Made by a program: the position numbers and the translations under genes. Positions 24,752 to 34,723 of a stretch of DNA of 64,000 bases are shown here, one piece after another (within the stretch, counting starts at the first letter, position 1; each line of letters starts with the position of its first letter). The notes beneath the pieces were generated by a model. It was not told the DNA's origin and searched no databases. It saw only the letters and a program-made list of their open reading frames with translations. Source of the DNA: JABMQB01 sp964575025 (GTDB taxonomy: Bacteria > Bacteroidota > Bacteroidia > Bacteroidales > Prolixibacteraceae); assembly GCA_964575025.1 (NCBI GenBank), contig CAZNPV010000005.1, positions 53,696 through 117,695 on the forward strand. The letters run 5' to 3'.

Positions 24752-26083
24752 ATGAAACTCTGGGAGAAGAAGAAAACATTAAACCAGGCCATAGAGAAAT
24801 TTACCATTGGCAAAGACCGGGAATTGGATGTAACCCTTGCTCCATTTGACATTGCCGGTTCGCTGGCACACATCAAAATGCTCGAATCAGTAGGCCTTTT
24901 AAGCAACAAGGAATGGATCAGGCTCGAAGGCGAATTAAAAGCATTGTATAAGAAGGCTGATCGTCGCGAATTGGTCATTGAGGAGGGGGTTGAGGATATC
25001 CATTCCCAAATTGAAATCTACCTGACCGAAGCACTTGGCGATGTCGGAAAAAAGATACACAGTGGCCGATCACGAAACGACCAGGTTTTGGTAGACCTGA
25101 AACTTTTTATGCGGGAGGCGATCAAAGAGGTAGCTTTGAAATGTTCCGGTCTTGCCGACTTGTTGATCCGGAAGAGTTTCGAAAACAAGGATGTTCTGAT
25201 GCCTGGCTATACCCATCTTCAGGTAGCTATGCCCTCCTCCTTTGGTTTGTGGTTTGGTGCCTATGCCGAAAGCCTGGCGGATGACCTGCAACTGCTTTTG
25301 TCGGCCTATAAAATTGTGAACCAAAATCCCCTGGGGTCTGCCGCAGGATATGGCTCCTCATTCCCCCTGAACAGGAAAATGACCACAGAACTTCTGGGAT
25401 TCGAATCGCTCAATTACAATGTGGTCTATGCGCAAATGGGCAGAGGAAAAACAGAAAAAATCGTTTCATACGCCCTGGCAAATATAGCTTCAACCCTTTC
25501 GAAGTTTGCCTTTGATGGATGCCTGTTTATGAGCCAGAACTTTGATTTTGTGAGCCTTCCTGAAGAGTTTACAACCGGTTCGAGCATTATGCCACATAAA
25601 AAGAATCCTGATGTTTTTGAACTTATCCGGGCTAAATGCAATAAACTGCAGGCGATGCCCCAGCAAATCATCACAATCACCAACAATTTACCCAGCGGTT
25701 ATTTCAGGGATTTCCAGATCATAAAGGAAATCTTCCTTCCCTCTTTCGATGAGTTAATGAATTGTATGGAAATAACCCTGCTCACCGTGGAAAATATATC
25801 GGTCAAAAAAAATATCCTCGACGATTCAAAGTACGATTCCCTGTTCAGCGTGGAAGAGGTGAATAAAAGGGTTCAGGCCGGTGTTCCCTTCAGAGATGCC
25901 TATAAACAGGTGCGTGAAATGATTTACAATGGAAAATACAATCCCGGAAAGAAGATAACACATACCCATGAGGGAAGCATCGGAAATTTATGCCTCGGTG
26001 AAATAAAAGAGAAAAAGAACAGAATACTGACGGAATTCAATTTCCTGAAAGCGGAAGAAGCAATCCGAAAATTAACGACTTAG
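24752..26083 (+). CDS. argH: Argininosuccinate lyase
   Basis: A 443-residue enzyme of the fumarase/aspartase fold that splits argininosuccinate to arginine and fumarate. Visible motifs are KIHSGRSRNDQV (about 95-106), GYTHLQVAMPSSFG (about 151-164) and the flexible catalytic loop GSSIMPHKKNPD (about 275-286, Ser at the catalytic position). The sequence is of the Bacteroides type, including NYNVVYAQMGRGK. The ATG at 24752 is used; an in-frame TTG lies two codons upstream. It is separate from the main arginine operon and points toward gltB. Confidence 0.97.
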   Translation: MKLWEKKKTLNQAIEKFTIGKDRELDVTLAPFDIAGSLAHIKMLESVGLLSNKEWIRLEGELKALYKKADRRELVIEEGVEDIHSQIEIYLTEALGDVGKKIHSGRSRNDQVLVDLKLFMREAIKEVALKCSGLADLLIRKSFENKDVLMPGYTHLQVAMPSSFGLWFGAYAESLADDLQLLLSAYKIVNQNPLGSAAGYGSSFPLNRKMTTELLGFESLNYNVVYAQMGRGKTEKIVSYALANIASTLSKFAFDGCLFMSQNFDFVSLPEEFTTGSSIMPHKKNPDVFELIRAKCNKLQAMPQQIITITNNLPSGYFRDFQIIKEIFLPSFDELMNCMEITLLTVENISVKKNILDDSKYDSLFSVEEVNKRVQAGVPFRDAYKQVREMIYNGKYNPGKKITHTHEGSIGNLCLGEIKEKKNRILTEFNFLKAEEAIRKLTT

Positions 26084-26096
26084 CCTTTATCCTTTA

Positions 26097-26110
26097 ACCA
26101 GTGAACTGGT
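26097..26110 (+). terminator. Short hairpin after argH
   Basis: ACCAGT-GA-ACTGGT forms a 6-bp palindrome just after the argH stop. No T-run follows and the stem is short, so termination is uncertain. Confidence 0.25.
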
Positions 26111-26153
26111 AAAACCACAAGAGCTCCTTCCAAGGTTAACTTTATGTTATTTA

Positions 26154-26206
26154 AAATGTGTTTTAGTCCATAAAAATGAAATAATGACACATTTATCCTA
26201 TATTTG
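26154..26206 (+). promoter_or_regulatory. Promoter region of gltBD
   Basis: TATATTTG at 26199-26206 matches the TAnnTTTG -7 element exactly; no TTTG lies at -33. Just upstream an inverted repeat AAATGTGT (26154-26161) / ACACATTT (26187-26194) overlaps the -33 region and could be an operator. Transcription would begin near 26212, leaving ~120 nt of leader. Confidence 0.45.
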
Positions 26207-26234
26207 ATATCAATTCGTAAGAATTATTTATCAT

Positions 26235-26311
26235 TTTCTTACAATTGTAAAAATTACGATGGATCCCCAACCAACCCCTTGGTTGGGGATTGTCTGGTGA
26301 ATTGTAAGAAA
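26235..26311 (+). ncRNA. Nested stem structure in the gltB leader
   Basis: A perfect 12-bp inverted repeat (26235-26246 with 26300-26311) encloses a perfect 10-bp G+C-rich stem (26265-26274 with 26279-26288, loop CCCC). The outer right arm ends at the AAGG purine stretch 20 bp before the gltB ATG, so folding could hide the translation start region. No T-run follows the inner stem. No known riboswitch class was recognised. Confidence 0.5.
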
Positions 26312-26331
26312 GGAAAAAAAACAAAAGAACG

Positions 26332-29300
26332 ATGAGCATGAAGCGAATACCAGGAGCCCGGGGATTATACGATCCGAAAAATGAACACGATAGTTGCGGA
26401 ATTGGATTTGTAGCTCATATCAAGGGGAACCCGTCGCATGAGATTATACAGCAGGGGCTTGATGTACTTCTCAATATGGAGCACAGGGGAGCTACCAGTG
26501 CCGACAATAAAACCGGCGACGGAGCTGGGTTGCTCATGCAGGTTCCGCACGAATTTATTACGGACGTTCTGAAAATGGAAGTAGGGGAACAGGGCCGGTA
26601 CGGAACAGGCCTCATTTTTTTGCCGAAGAATGAACACGAAGCCGGCATCTGTATCGACGTGTTGACTGGAAACATCAAGGCGGAAGGACTTTTTTTGGTG
26701 GGATACCGGGATGTTCCGGTCGACAGTTCGGCTCCGGGCGATATCGCAAAAACTACTGAACCTACCATCAGACAGGTATTTGTTAAGGCCGATATGGAAC
26801 AGGACGCCCTTGAGCGGAAATTGTATACCGTAAGGAAAAGAACGGAAAAAACCATCCGTGAGTCCAACCTTAAACAAAAAAGAAGTTTTTATCAACCTAG
26901 CTTTTCTTCCAAAACAATCATCTATAAAGGGATGTTGACACCGGCGCAGTTAAGCGATTATTTTCCGGATCTCCACCACGAAAAGTTTAAAAGCGCCATA
27001 GCCCTGGTGCATTCAAGGTTCAGTACGAATACCTTTCCCACGTGGGACCTGGCACAACCGTTCAGGTTGGTGGCCCACAACGGCGAAATTAACACCATCC
27101 GGGGCAACCGGTTGTGGATGCAGGCGCGCGAAGCGTTGATGAAATCGGAATTCTTCGGCGAAGACCTACATAAACTTCTCCCGGTGATTGAGCCCGGAAA
27201 ATCCGATTCGGCATCCTTCGACAATGTGCTTGAATTTCTGCACATGGCAGGCCGGTCGTTGCCTCATTCCCTCTGTATGATGATCCCGGAATCGTTTAAT
27301 GAGAAAAATCCGATCCCGGAAAGCCTTAAGGCCTTTTACGAATACCATTCAACCTTGATGGAACCCTGGGATGGGCCGGCATCCATGGTATTCTCCGACG
27401 GGAGATATATCGGAGGAACCCTCGATAGAAACGGATTACGCCCTTCGCGGTATGTGATCACAAAAAATAACCTCATCGTAATGGGGTCCGAAGTGGGTGT
27501 GCAAACATTTCCCCCGGAAGAGATAAAAGAAAAAGGGCGGTTACGTCCAGGAAAGATTCTGCTCCTCGACACCCAACTCGGAATCATCATTCCGGACAAG
27601 GAAGTGAAAGACCAGCTCAGTAAACGAAATCCGTACGCGATGTGGCTTAAGGAAAACCGAACCATGATGAGCGATATCGTTGTAAAAAAACGGGTTCCTT
27701 CGGCCATGGAGCATTTCGATGTGTATGCAAAAGTTTTTGGTTATTCAAAAGAAGATTTATACGAATTGATAAGGCCCATGAGCCTTGCCGGGGCAGAACC
27801 AACCAGCTCCATGGGAAATGATATACCGCCTGCCGTATTTTCGGATAAGCCAAAACGCCTGTTTGAGTACTTCAAGCAAAATTTTGCGCAGGTTACCAAT
27901 CCTCCAATTGACCCTATACGGGAAGGATTGGTAATGGCCCTAACCAATTATATTGGTTCCCTAAACTCAAATATTCTCATTGAAAGCCCCGAACATTGCA
28001 GACTGATTAAATTTACCGGTCCTCTTATTACCAACACCGACCTGGGAAAGATAAAAGACCTCAAGGATGAAATGTTTTCCCACAAAACCATTCCTATGGT
28101 ATTCCGTGTAAAAGAAGGAGTGAAGGGATTTAAAAAAGCCCTGGACCGGATGCTGGCTGATGCCGAAAAGGCGGTGGATGATCAAAAGAATTACATCATT
28201 TTGACCGACCGGCAAATTTCAAAAGATCTTGCACCTATTCCTTCGCTTCTGGCAGTTGCTGCGGTGCACCACCACCTGATCAGAGCACAAAAACGCATGC
28301 AGGTCGGGTTAATTGTTGAGACCGGGGAACCGCGCGAAGTCAACCATTTTGCCCTGCTCCTCGGCTATGGAGCCAGTGTTATAAATCCTTACCTGGCTTT
28401 TGCCGCCATTGACTACATGGTGAAAGAAGGGAAAATCGACCTGGAATACAAGGTGGCCCGGAAGAATTATATCAAAGCCATCGACAAGGGACTCCTCAAG
28501 GTCCTATCCAAAATGGGAATATCTACCCTTCGGAGTTACCATGGGGCCCAGATTTTTGAAGCCATTGGCATACAGGAAGAGATCATAGGGAAGTATTTCT
28601 CCGGGACAGCATCAAAAATCGGAGGCATTGGCCTGGAAGAGATTTACAGGGAAGCGGTTATGTTTCACGAAGAAGCCTGGAAGCCTCAAATCACTCCTGA
28701 ACCGTTCCGTCTTGAACACAGCGGGAATTATGCATGGAGGAAATATGGCGAACACCATGCCTGGAATCCTGAAACAATCGGGCTCTTACAGTGGTCGACC
28801 CGGACCAACGATTACAATAAATACAAGGAGTTTTCAGCCCTCTCTGATAAACAAAATGCAAAACCTACCTTTATCCGGGGTTGCTTTAAGCTGAAGCGGA
28901 ACCCTATCCCGGTTGAGGAAGTGGAACCGGTTGAAGAAATCATGAAGCGCTTTGTTACCGGCGCCATGTCGTACGGATCCATCAGCAAGGAGGCACATGA
29001 GGCGCTGGCTGTCACCATGAACACAATAGGCGGAAGAAGCAATACCGGAGAAGGTGGCGAAGACACTGCACGTTTTGCTACCATGAAAAACAGCAAAATA
29101 AAACAAGTCGCTTCAGGCCGGTTTGGGGTGACAACTCATTATATCGTAAATGCTGAAGAATTGCAGATAAAAATCGCCCAGGGAGCCAAACCTGGTGAAG
29201 GAGGCCAGTTGCCTGGATTCAAGGTGAATAAAATTATTGCCCGGCTCCGGAATTCCACTCCGGGAATCACATTGATTTCGCCGCCTCCCCACCACGATAT

Positions 29301-30855
29301 CTATTCGATTGAAGACCTGGCCCAGTTGATATATGACCTGAAAGCAACCAATCCACAGGCAAAAGTATCCGTAAAACTGGTTGCTGAAAATGGCGTCGGG
29401 ACGATAGCCGCCGGGGTTGCCAAAGCGTATTCCGATATCATTATCCTGGCCGGGGCAGAAGGGGGTACGGGAGCCAGCCCGGCCAGTTCAATTAAACATG
29501 CAGGATTACCCGTTGAACTTGGGATCGCTGAAACCCAGCAAACACTTGTAATGAACAACCTGCGCGGCAGAGTGAAACTGCAGGTTGATGGCCAGCTGAA
29601 AACAGGCCGCGATGTGGTTACCCTCGGATGTTTCGGCGCTGAAGAATTCGGGTTCTCAACCGTTGCCCTAATTGTCCTGGGATGTGTCATGATGCGGAAA
29701 TGCCATCTGAATACCTGTCCTGCAGGAATAGCAACCCAGGATAAAAAACTGAGAAAACGGTTCACCGGAAAAGCAGAGTATACAATCAACTATTTCAGGT
29801 TTGTGGCCCGGGAAGTGAGGGAATACCTGGCTGAAATGGGATTCAGAAAATTTGAGGATATCGTTGGCAGAACCGATCTGCTCGAAGTGAATAAAGAGGG
29901 CTTCAACTGGAAAATGAAAAACATAGACTTTTCAGGATTGCTCTTTAAACCGAAAGAAGCCGGTGTTTTTGATACGCACAATACGCATCCGAATGCAAGG
30001 AATTTATCAGACCACCTTGATTTTGAATTGATGCGCAAAGCAAAAAGGGCAATCAACGGGGCGGAAAAAGTCTGGATTTCAAACAAAATTGGAAATACGG
30101 ACCGCACAACAGGAGCCATGCTTTCCGGTGAGATCTCAAAAAAATATGGGGAAGCTGGCTTGCCCGATGATACCATACATTGCACCTTTCAGGGAACGGC
30201 AGGACAAAGTTTTGGAGCTTTCCTGTGCAAAGGAATTACCTTCCGGCTCGAAGGGGATGCCAATGATTACATCGGGAAAGGGCTTTCCGGAGGGAAAATT
30301 ATTGTGGTGCCTTCATCGGGATCCACCTTCAGACCGGAAGAAAACATCATTGTCGGAAATACATCTTTATACGGAGCTACCCTTGGGGAGATTTATATCA
30401 GGGGGGTGGCCGGGGAACGATTTGCTGTCAGGAATTCGGGAGCTAAAGCCGTGATTGAAGGAACCGGCGATCACTGTTGTGAATATATGACCGGCGGATG
30501 TGTGGTTGTCCTGGGGAAAACAGGGAGAAATTTTGCTGCCGGAATGAGCGGAGGAATTGGGTATGTGATGGACCAAACCGGAGATTTCGATTTTTACTGC
30601 AACAAAGGGCTGGTGGAACTTTTGCCTGTCGGGGATCGAGCCGATATCGATGAATTGCAAACCTTGATCAGCAGGCATTTGATCTATACAAACAGCAAAT
30701 TGGCATCCAACATATTGACAAACTGGGATGAATACCTGCCAAAATTTGTGAAAGTAATTCCCTATGAGTACAAAAAAGTACTGGAAGAATTGAAAGTGAA
30801 AGAATTACAGCGAAAATTGCAATTGACGGAAGACGATCCGTCGCGCCATGAATAG
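26332..30855 (+). CDS. gltB: Glutamate synthase large subunit
   Basis: A 1507-residue enzyme forming two glutamates from glutamine and 2-oxoglutarate. A 21-residue propeptide precedes the N-terminal nucleophile Cys22 (in DSCGIGFVA), so maturation to a class II amidotransferase is expected. The FMN/2-oxoglutarate domain follows (GAMSYGSISKEAHE, about 877-890), then the 3Fe-4S cluster cysteines in CVMMRKCHLNTCPAG (about 1118-1132) and the C-terminal GXGXG beta-helix domain. It forms an operon with gltD (33 bp gap) and closes the ammonia assimilation cycle next to amtB-glnK. Confidence 0.98.
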   Translation: MSMKRIPGARGLYDPKNEHDSCGIGFVAHIKGNPSHEIIQQGLDVLLNMEHRGATSADNKTGDGAGLLMQVPHEFITDVLKMEVGEQGRYGTGLIFLPKNEHEAGICIDVLTGNIKAEGLFLVGYRDVPVDSSAPGDIAKTTEPTIRQVFVKADMEQDALERKLYTVRKRTEKTIRESNLKQKRSFYQPSFSSKTIIYKGMLTPAQLSDYFPDLHHEKFKSAIALVHSRFSTNTFPTWDLAQPFRLVAHNGEINTIRGNRLWMQAREALMKSEFFGEDLHKLLPVIEPGKSDSASFDNVLEFLHMAGRSLPHSLCMMIPESFNEKNPIPESLKAFYEYHSTLMEPWDGPASMVFSDGRYIGGTLDRNGLRPSRYVITKNNLIVMGSEVGVQTFPPEEIKEKGRLRPGKILLLDTQLGIIIPDKEVKDQLSKRNPYAMWLKENRTMMSDIVVKKRVPSAMEHFDVYAKVFGYSKEDLYELIRPMSLAGAEPTSSMGNDIPPAVFSDKPKRLFEYFKQNFAQVTNPPIDPIREGLVMALTNYIGSLNSNILIESPEHCRLIKFTGPLITNTDLGKIKDLKDEMFSHKTIPMVFRVKEGVKGFKKALDRMLADAEKAVDDQKNYIILTDRQISKDLAPIPSLLAVAAVHHHLIRAQKRMQVGLIVETGEPREVNHFALLLGYGASVINPYLAFAAIDYMVKEGKIDLEYKVARKNYIKAIDKGLLKVLSKMGISTLRSYHGAQIFEAIGIQEEIIGKYFSGTASKIGGIGLEEIYREAVMFHEEAWKPQITPEPFRLEHSGNYAWRKYGEHHAWNPETIGLLQWSTRTNDYNKYKEFSALSDKQNAKPTFIRGCFKLKRNPIPVEEVEPVEEIMKRFVTGAMSYGSISKEAHEALAVTMNTIGGRSNTGEGGEDTARFATMKNSKIKQVASGRFGVTTHYIVNAEELQIKIAQGAKPGEGGQLPGFKVNKIIARLRNSTPGITLISPPPHHDIYSIEDLAQLIYDLKATNPQAKVSVKLVAENGVGTIAAGVAKAYSDIIILAGAEGGTGASPASSIKHAGLPVELGIAETQQTLVMNNLRGRVKLQVDGQLKTGRDVVTLGCFGAEEFGFSTVALIVLGCVMMRKCHLNTCPAGIATQDKKLRKRFTGKAEYTINYFRFVAREVREYLAEMGFRKFEDIVGRTDLLEVNKEGFNWKMKNIDFSGLLFKPKEAGVFDTHNTHPNARNLSDHLDFELMRKAKRAINGAEKVWISNKIGNTDRTTGAMLSGEISKKYGEAGLPDDTIHCTFQGTAGQSFGAFLCKGITFRLEGDANDYIGKGLSGGKIIVVPSSGSTFRPEENIIVGNTSLYGATLGEIYIRGVAGERFAVRNSGAKAVIEGTGDHCCEYMTGGCVVVLGKTGRNFAAGMSGGIGYVMDQTGDFDFYCNKGLVELLPVGDRADIDELQTLISRHLIYTNSKLASNILTNWDEYLPKFVKVIPYEYKKVLEELKVKELQRKLQLTEDDPSRHE

Positions 30856-30888
30856 GCATACAAAAAGAAATATAAAAGAAAAGATACC

Positions 30889-32310
30889 ATGGGTGATCCA
30901 AGAGGTTTTTTGACGATCCCGCGAAAAAATGGGGGGAACCGTCCGGTACAGGAACGGATTTATGATTACGGGGAGGTTGAACAGACTTTAAACCTTGACG
31001 ACAGGTTATTACAGGCTTCCCGGTGTATGGACTGCGGAATTCCCTTTTGCCACTGGGGATGCCCCTTAGGGAGTAAAATTCCCGAATGGCAGGATTCATT
31101 CTACCGCCATGATCTCGGAGAAGCCTATTACCTGTTGCATTCAACCAACAGTTTTCCCGAAATAACAGGGCGTATATGTCCTGCTCCGTGTGAAAAATCG
31201 TGTGTTCTTGGCATCCATGAGGAGCCTGTGGCTATCAGGGAAAACGAATGTGCCACAGTCGAGCAGGCGTTCAGCCGGGGATTGATTAGAGCCCATCCCC
31301 CGAACAACAGAACCGGGAAAAAAGTGGCTGTGGTTGGTTCGGGACCTGCCGGGCTTTCGGCCGCTGATTTATTAAACAGAGCCGGCCATTGGGTCACTGT
31401 TTTTGAAAAAAACAATGCCATTGGCGGGTTGCTTCGCTATGGAATTCCTGACTTTAAACTGAATAAACGAATCATCGATCGCAGGCTGATGATTTTTACC
31501 GAAGAAGGAATCACCTTCCACCCCAATGTTGCAGTCGGTACAGACATCACAAAAGAAGAACTTCTAAAGGGGTTCGATGCAATCGTATTGGCTACCGGGG
31601 CTGAACAACCCCGCGACCTGAATGTTAAAGGCCGGAAACTGAAGGGTGTTCATTTTGCACTGGATTTTCTCACACAACAAAACAAAGAAGTGGCCGGGCA
31701 AACAGTGCCTGATAACGAAAGAATAACAGCAAAAAATAAGAATGTTCTGGTGATCGGTGGCGGGGATACCGGTTCAGACTGTGTAGGGACTTCGATCCGG
31801 CAGGGAGCTGAAAAGGTGGTCCAGATTGAGATTTTGCCTAAACCTCCTGAAAAACGGATGCTCAATAATCCATGGCCTTACTGGCCTGAGACGTTGCGTA
31901 CCTCCAGCTCACACGAGGAGGGTTGCGAAAGGCGTTGGAGTCTCTCCACAAAAAAACTGATCGGCGAGAACGGGAAGGTAATGCAGGCAGAAGTTATTCA
32001 GGTGGAATGGATGAAAGGAGAAAACGGACAATGGCATATGAGCGAGGTGCCGGGATCTGAAGAACGGATCAATGCAGATCTTGTCCTGATCTCGATGGGT
32101 TTTACACAACCTGTACATCAGGGATTCTTAGATAATCTGGGCGTTGAATACCTGGAGGGGGGAAACGTTAAGGTCGATGCCTGCAAGCAAACGTCCATTG
32201 AAAAGATATTTGCAGCAGGGGATGTGGAAAGAGGGGCAAGCCTCGTGGTACATGCGATTGAATGTGGAAAAATTGCTGCTGCCGGGGTAGATGCTTTTTT
32301 GCGAAAATAA
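30889..32310 (+). CDS. gltD: Glutamate synthase small subunit
   Basis: A 473-residue NAD(P)H-oxidising flavoprotein that feeds electrons to GltB. The N-terminal cysteine clusters CMDCGIPFCHWGCP (about 44-57) and CPAPCEKSC (about 98-106) bind two 4Fe-4S centres. FAD binding is seen at VAVVGSGPAGLSAA (about 145-158), and a second Rossmann motif at VIGGGDTGSDCVG (about 288-300). It ends 14 bp from the stop of the convergent acyltransferase gene. Confidence 0.97.
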   Translation: MGDPRGFLTIPRKNGGNRPVQERIYDYGEVEQTLNLDDRLLQASRCMDCGIPFCHWGCPLGSKIPEWQDSFYRHDLGEAYYLLHSTNSFPEITGRICPAPCEKSCVLGIHEEPVAIRENECATVEQAFSRGLIRAHPPNNRTGKKVAVVGSGPAGLSAADLLNRAGHWVTVFEKNNAIGGLLRYGIPDFKLNKRIIDRRLMIFTEEGITFHPNVAVGTDITKEELLKGFDAIVLATGAEQPRDLNVKGRKLKGVHFALDFLTQQNKEVAGQTVPDNERITAKNKNVLVIGGGDTGSDCVGTSIRQGAEKVVQIEILPKPPEKRMLNNPWPYWPETLRTSSSHEEGCERRWSLSTKKLIGENGKVMQAEVIQVEWMKGENGQWHMSEVPGSEERINADLVLISMGFTQPVHQGFLDNLGVEYLEGGNVKVDACKQTSIEKIFAAGDVERGASLVVHAIECGKIAAAGVDAFLRK

Positions 32311-32324
32311 ATAGAACAGAACAA

Positions 32325-33248
32325 CTAATCCGTGATGAGGGGCACATTTTCCGGACGTTTATGTTTCCAGCGCCTGTGAGACCATAGATAATGCGCTGGT
32401 TCTTCCCTGATAATCTGTTCCATTTTCCGTACATAGGCAACCAGGATATCTTTTGCCTCCATGCCTTCATAGGTTTCAAACAACGGGAAATGGTACACTT
32501 CATATTTTCCCCGTCCGGTTTTTTTAACGTATTCAAAAACCAGGGGTTGTTTTGTGCGGAAAGCAATTTTCTCAGGCCCTGAAAAAAAGGGAGTTTCCTG
32601 GTTCAGGAAGCGAATCCATGATTTTGTATTGGGGTGGGGCGACTGGTCGGCCAGGAGCCAGATAGCCCTGGGGGTCTTTAACCGGGAAAATTCAATGACC
32701 ATCCGTGGCGTTTTTTCCATGGGGACCATCACCGGATTGTAACGCCTCCTGCTTTTTAGCAGATAGTTCTCAAAAGCACGGTTCTTACGTATGGGCGAGT
32801 AAACCGCCATAAGCTGATGGTTTATTAAAGCCGGCATGAGCGAACACCACTCCCAGTTGTTGTAGTGCATCCCTACAATGATAAGCGACTTGCCTTCCCT
32901 GTAATACCGGTCCATAAGTGCCAGGTTTTTAAAAACGATGCGTTTTTCCAGGTTTTTTCTGCTGATGCTGTAGGCTTTAAGTCCTTCTGCCAGAAGATCG
33001 CATAAATGCCTGTAAAATTTTCGGGTGATCCAACGGATCTCCTTATCGGTTTTCTCAGGAAAGGAGTTTTTGAGATTCGACAGAACCACAGCTTTCCGGT
33101 ATCGGACGATATAGCAAATTAGATAATAACCCGTTGTTGAAAGCCCGTACAAAATGGGCAAAGGCAGGTACGAAAGACCTTTCAGCAAGGTGACAACCAG
33201 ACCGTTCAATGCCCTGTGGGGCCATTTTTCCTGTGGTGACTCTTTCAT
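32325..33248 (-). CDS. Lipid A biosynthesis acyltransferase (LpxL/HtrB family)
   Basis: A 307-residue inner-membrane protein of the lysophospholipid acyltransferase fold. The ATG at 33248 is preferred to an upstream TTG. An N-terminal hydrophobic segment (about 16-43) anchors it. The catalytic HX4(D/E) motif is H-YNNW-E in GMHYNNWEW (about 121-129). It should add a secondary acyl chain to lipid A. Bacteroidota often have a single such gene, which fits penta-acylated lipid A; substrate and acyl length cannot be read from sequence. Confidence 0.9.
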   Translation of the reverse strand: MKESPQEKWPHRALNGLVVTLLKGLSYLPLPILYGLSTTGYYLICYIVRYRKAVVLSNLKNSFPEKTDKEIRWITRKFYRHLCDLLAEGLKAYSISRKNLEKRIVFKNLALMDRYYREGKSLIIVGMHYNNWEWCSLMPALINHQLMAVYSPIRKNRAFENYLLKSRRRYNPVMVPMEKTPRMVIEFSRLKTPRAIWLLADQSPHPNTKSWIRFLNQETPFFSGPEKIAFRTKQPLVFEYVKKTGRGKYEVYHFPLFETYEGMEAKDILVAYVRKMEQIIREEPAHYLWSHRRWKHKRPENVPLITD

Positions 33249-33362
33249 GAAAACAGTGCTCAAATAAAAAATCGAAAGTAATTAACTTTTTTTTAATAAT
33301 AAATTTTACCTTTAGGAGAACAGAAGATAAGTACGATCAGCAACGTTAAAAATTTAAAAATT

Positions 33363-33944
33363 ATGCAAATTACATTGCCCGTTTTACCGTATCCCTTAGA
33401 TGCTCTGGAGCCTTTTATAAGCAAAAAGACCCTTGAATATCATTATGGGAAACATCATCAGGCTTATGTAGATAAGGTAAATAAGCTGACAGCCGGAACC
33501 TCCTTTGAAAATGCAACGCTTGAGAAGATTATCAAAGAGGCTGAAGGGGGGATTTTTAATAACGGGGCACAGGTTTGGAACCATACTTTTTATTTTATGC
33601 AGTTTTCACCGGATGGATGCCGGGAACCCAAAGACCTGCTTAAAGAGGCCCTGGAAGGCGAATTTGGCTCTATTGAGGAGTTTAAAGAAGAGTTCACAAA
33701 AGCAGCTGCATCCTTGTTTGGTTCCGGATGGGCATGGCTTGTTGTAGGTGAAGAGGGAAAACTGGAAATTGTCCAGGCCAGCAATGCCGGAAACCCCTTG
33801 AGAATCAACAAGAAACCACTGCTTACCTGCGATGTGTGGGAACACGCCTATTACCTCGATAAGCAGAATGCACGGCCTGAATATATCAGTGATTTCTGGA
33901 AAATCCTGGATTGGAAAGTGGTGAGTGAACGCTTCACCAAATAA
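33363..33944 (+). CDS. sodB: Superoxide dismutase, Fe type (possibly cambialistic)
   Basis: A 193-residue dismutase. The four metal ligands are visible: His in YHYGKHHQAYV, His in VWNHTFYF (about 77), Asp and His in DVWEHAYYLD (about 157-161). The segment GAQVWNHTFYF, with Gln in the Fe-SOD position, supports the iron form; Bacteroides homologues can also use manganese. A near-consensus -7 element TACCTTTA (33307-33314) lies 49 bp upstream. No signal peptide, so it is cytosolic. Confidence 0.96.
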   Translation: MQITLPVLPYPLDALEPFISKKTLEYHYGKHHQAYVDKVNKLTAGTSFENATLEKIIKEAEGGIFNNGAQVWNHTFYFMQFSPDGCREPKDLLKEALEGEFGSIEEFKEEFTKAAASLFGSGWAWLVVGEEGKLEIVQASNAGNPLRINKKPLLTCDVWEHAYYLDKQNARPEYISDFWKILDWKVVSERFTK

Positions 33945-33965
33945 AAACGTGCGCCTGCAAAAGGA

Positions 33966-34655
33966 TTAATTTATCTTATCCGAAATTTTATGGAATAGCC
34001 GGTTCAGAAAAGGGATGTTAAGCCGGCTCAGGAGGCTTCTTTTGCCATAGTGTAAAAGGATGTTTCGTATGTAGATAAAGAGCCCCAGGCTATGGGCTGC
34101 AAAGAGTACCGGGTCAAGCCGGAATATGGAATAAACAAAAATCATCAGCGATCCCAGGGTGCTTATAAGCCAGAAGCCCAGGGGTAATACGGAACTTTTT
34201 CTGTTCTCGGAATAAAGCCACTGGTAAATAAACCGGAAAGTGAAAATGATCTGCCCGGCCGAACCCCAGATCATCAGAAAGAAGGATACCTCTTGATTTT
34301 CCAGAATCGTCCGGAAATTATGGGAGGATCCAAAGATGAGCCAAAGAAGGCAGACGAGAGGCAACAGGGCAGTCAGGATCCTGACGATCCGGTGGATTTT
34401 TTTCCAGGCATTTTTCAGCTGGAGGTTTCTGATGTAGATAAAGTAGACCATAAACTGCCCCAGGACGATTGCAAAATCCAGGCGAAGGATTCCATAGAAC
34501 AGCATGAGTATCGAACCCAGTAAACTAAACTGCCAGTATAGTACAGGCGATAGTACCTCTCCTTCTTTTTCCGATTTAAACCATTGGGCAATGGTGCGGG
34601 CAAAGAATAAAAGCTGGGCGGAAAATCCCAATCCGTATATCAGGTATGGCTCCAT
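33966..34655 (-). CDS. Membrane protein with two tandem LAB_N domains
   Basis: A 229-residue protein with about six membrane helices. The two halves repeat one another: GLGFSAQLLFFARTIAQW...SPVLYWQFSLLGSILMLFYGILRLDFAIVLGQ (about 8-70), then GSAGQIIFTFRFIYQWLYSE...LPLGFWLISTLGSLMIFVYSIFRLDPVLFAAHS (about 130-195). Both are lipid-A-disaccharide-synthase N-terminal (LAB_N) domains without the catalytic LpxB part. The lipid A acyltransferase gene is close by (32325-33248), so a role in lipid carrier or lipid A traffic is likely but unproven. Confidence 0.8.
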   Translation of the reverse strand: MEPYLIYGLGFSAQLLFFARTIAQWFKSEKEGEVLSPVLYWQFSLLGSILMLFYGILRLDFAIVLGQFMVYFIYIRNLQLKNAWKKIHRIVRILTALLPLVCLLWLIFGSSHNFRTILENQEVSFFLMIWGSAGQIIFTFRFIYQWLYSENRKSSVLPLGFWLISTLGSLMIFVYSIFRLDPVLFAAHSLGLFIYIRNILLHYGKRSLLSRLNIPFLNRLFHKISDKIN

Positions 34656-34723
34656 TGATGCACTATAAAAAGGGGGATAAAGATAATAATAAGAAGGAAT
34701 CCAAAGGGTGGAATCTTCACAGA

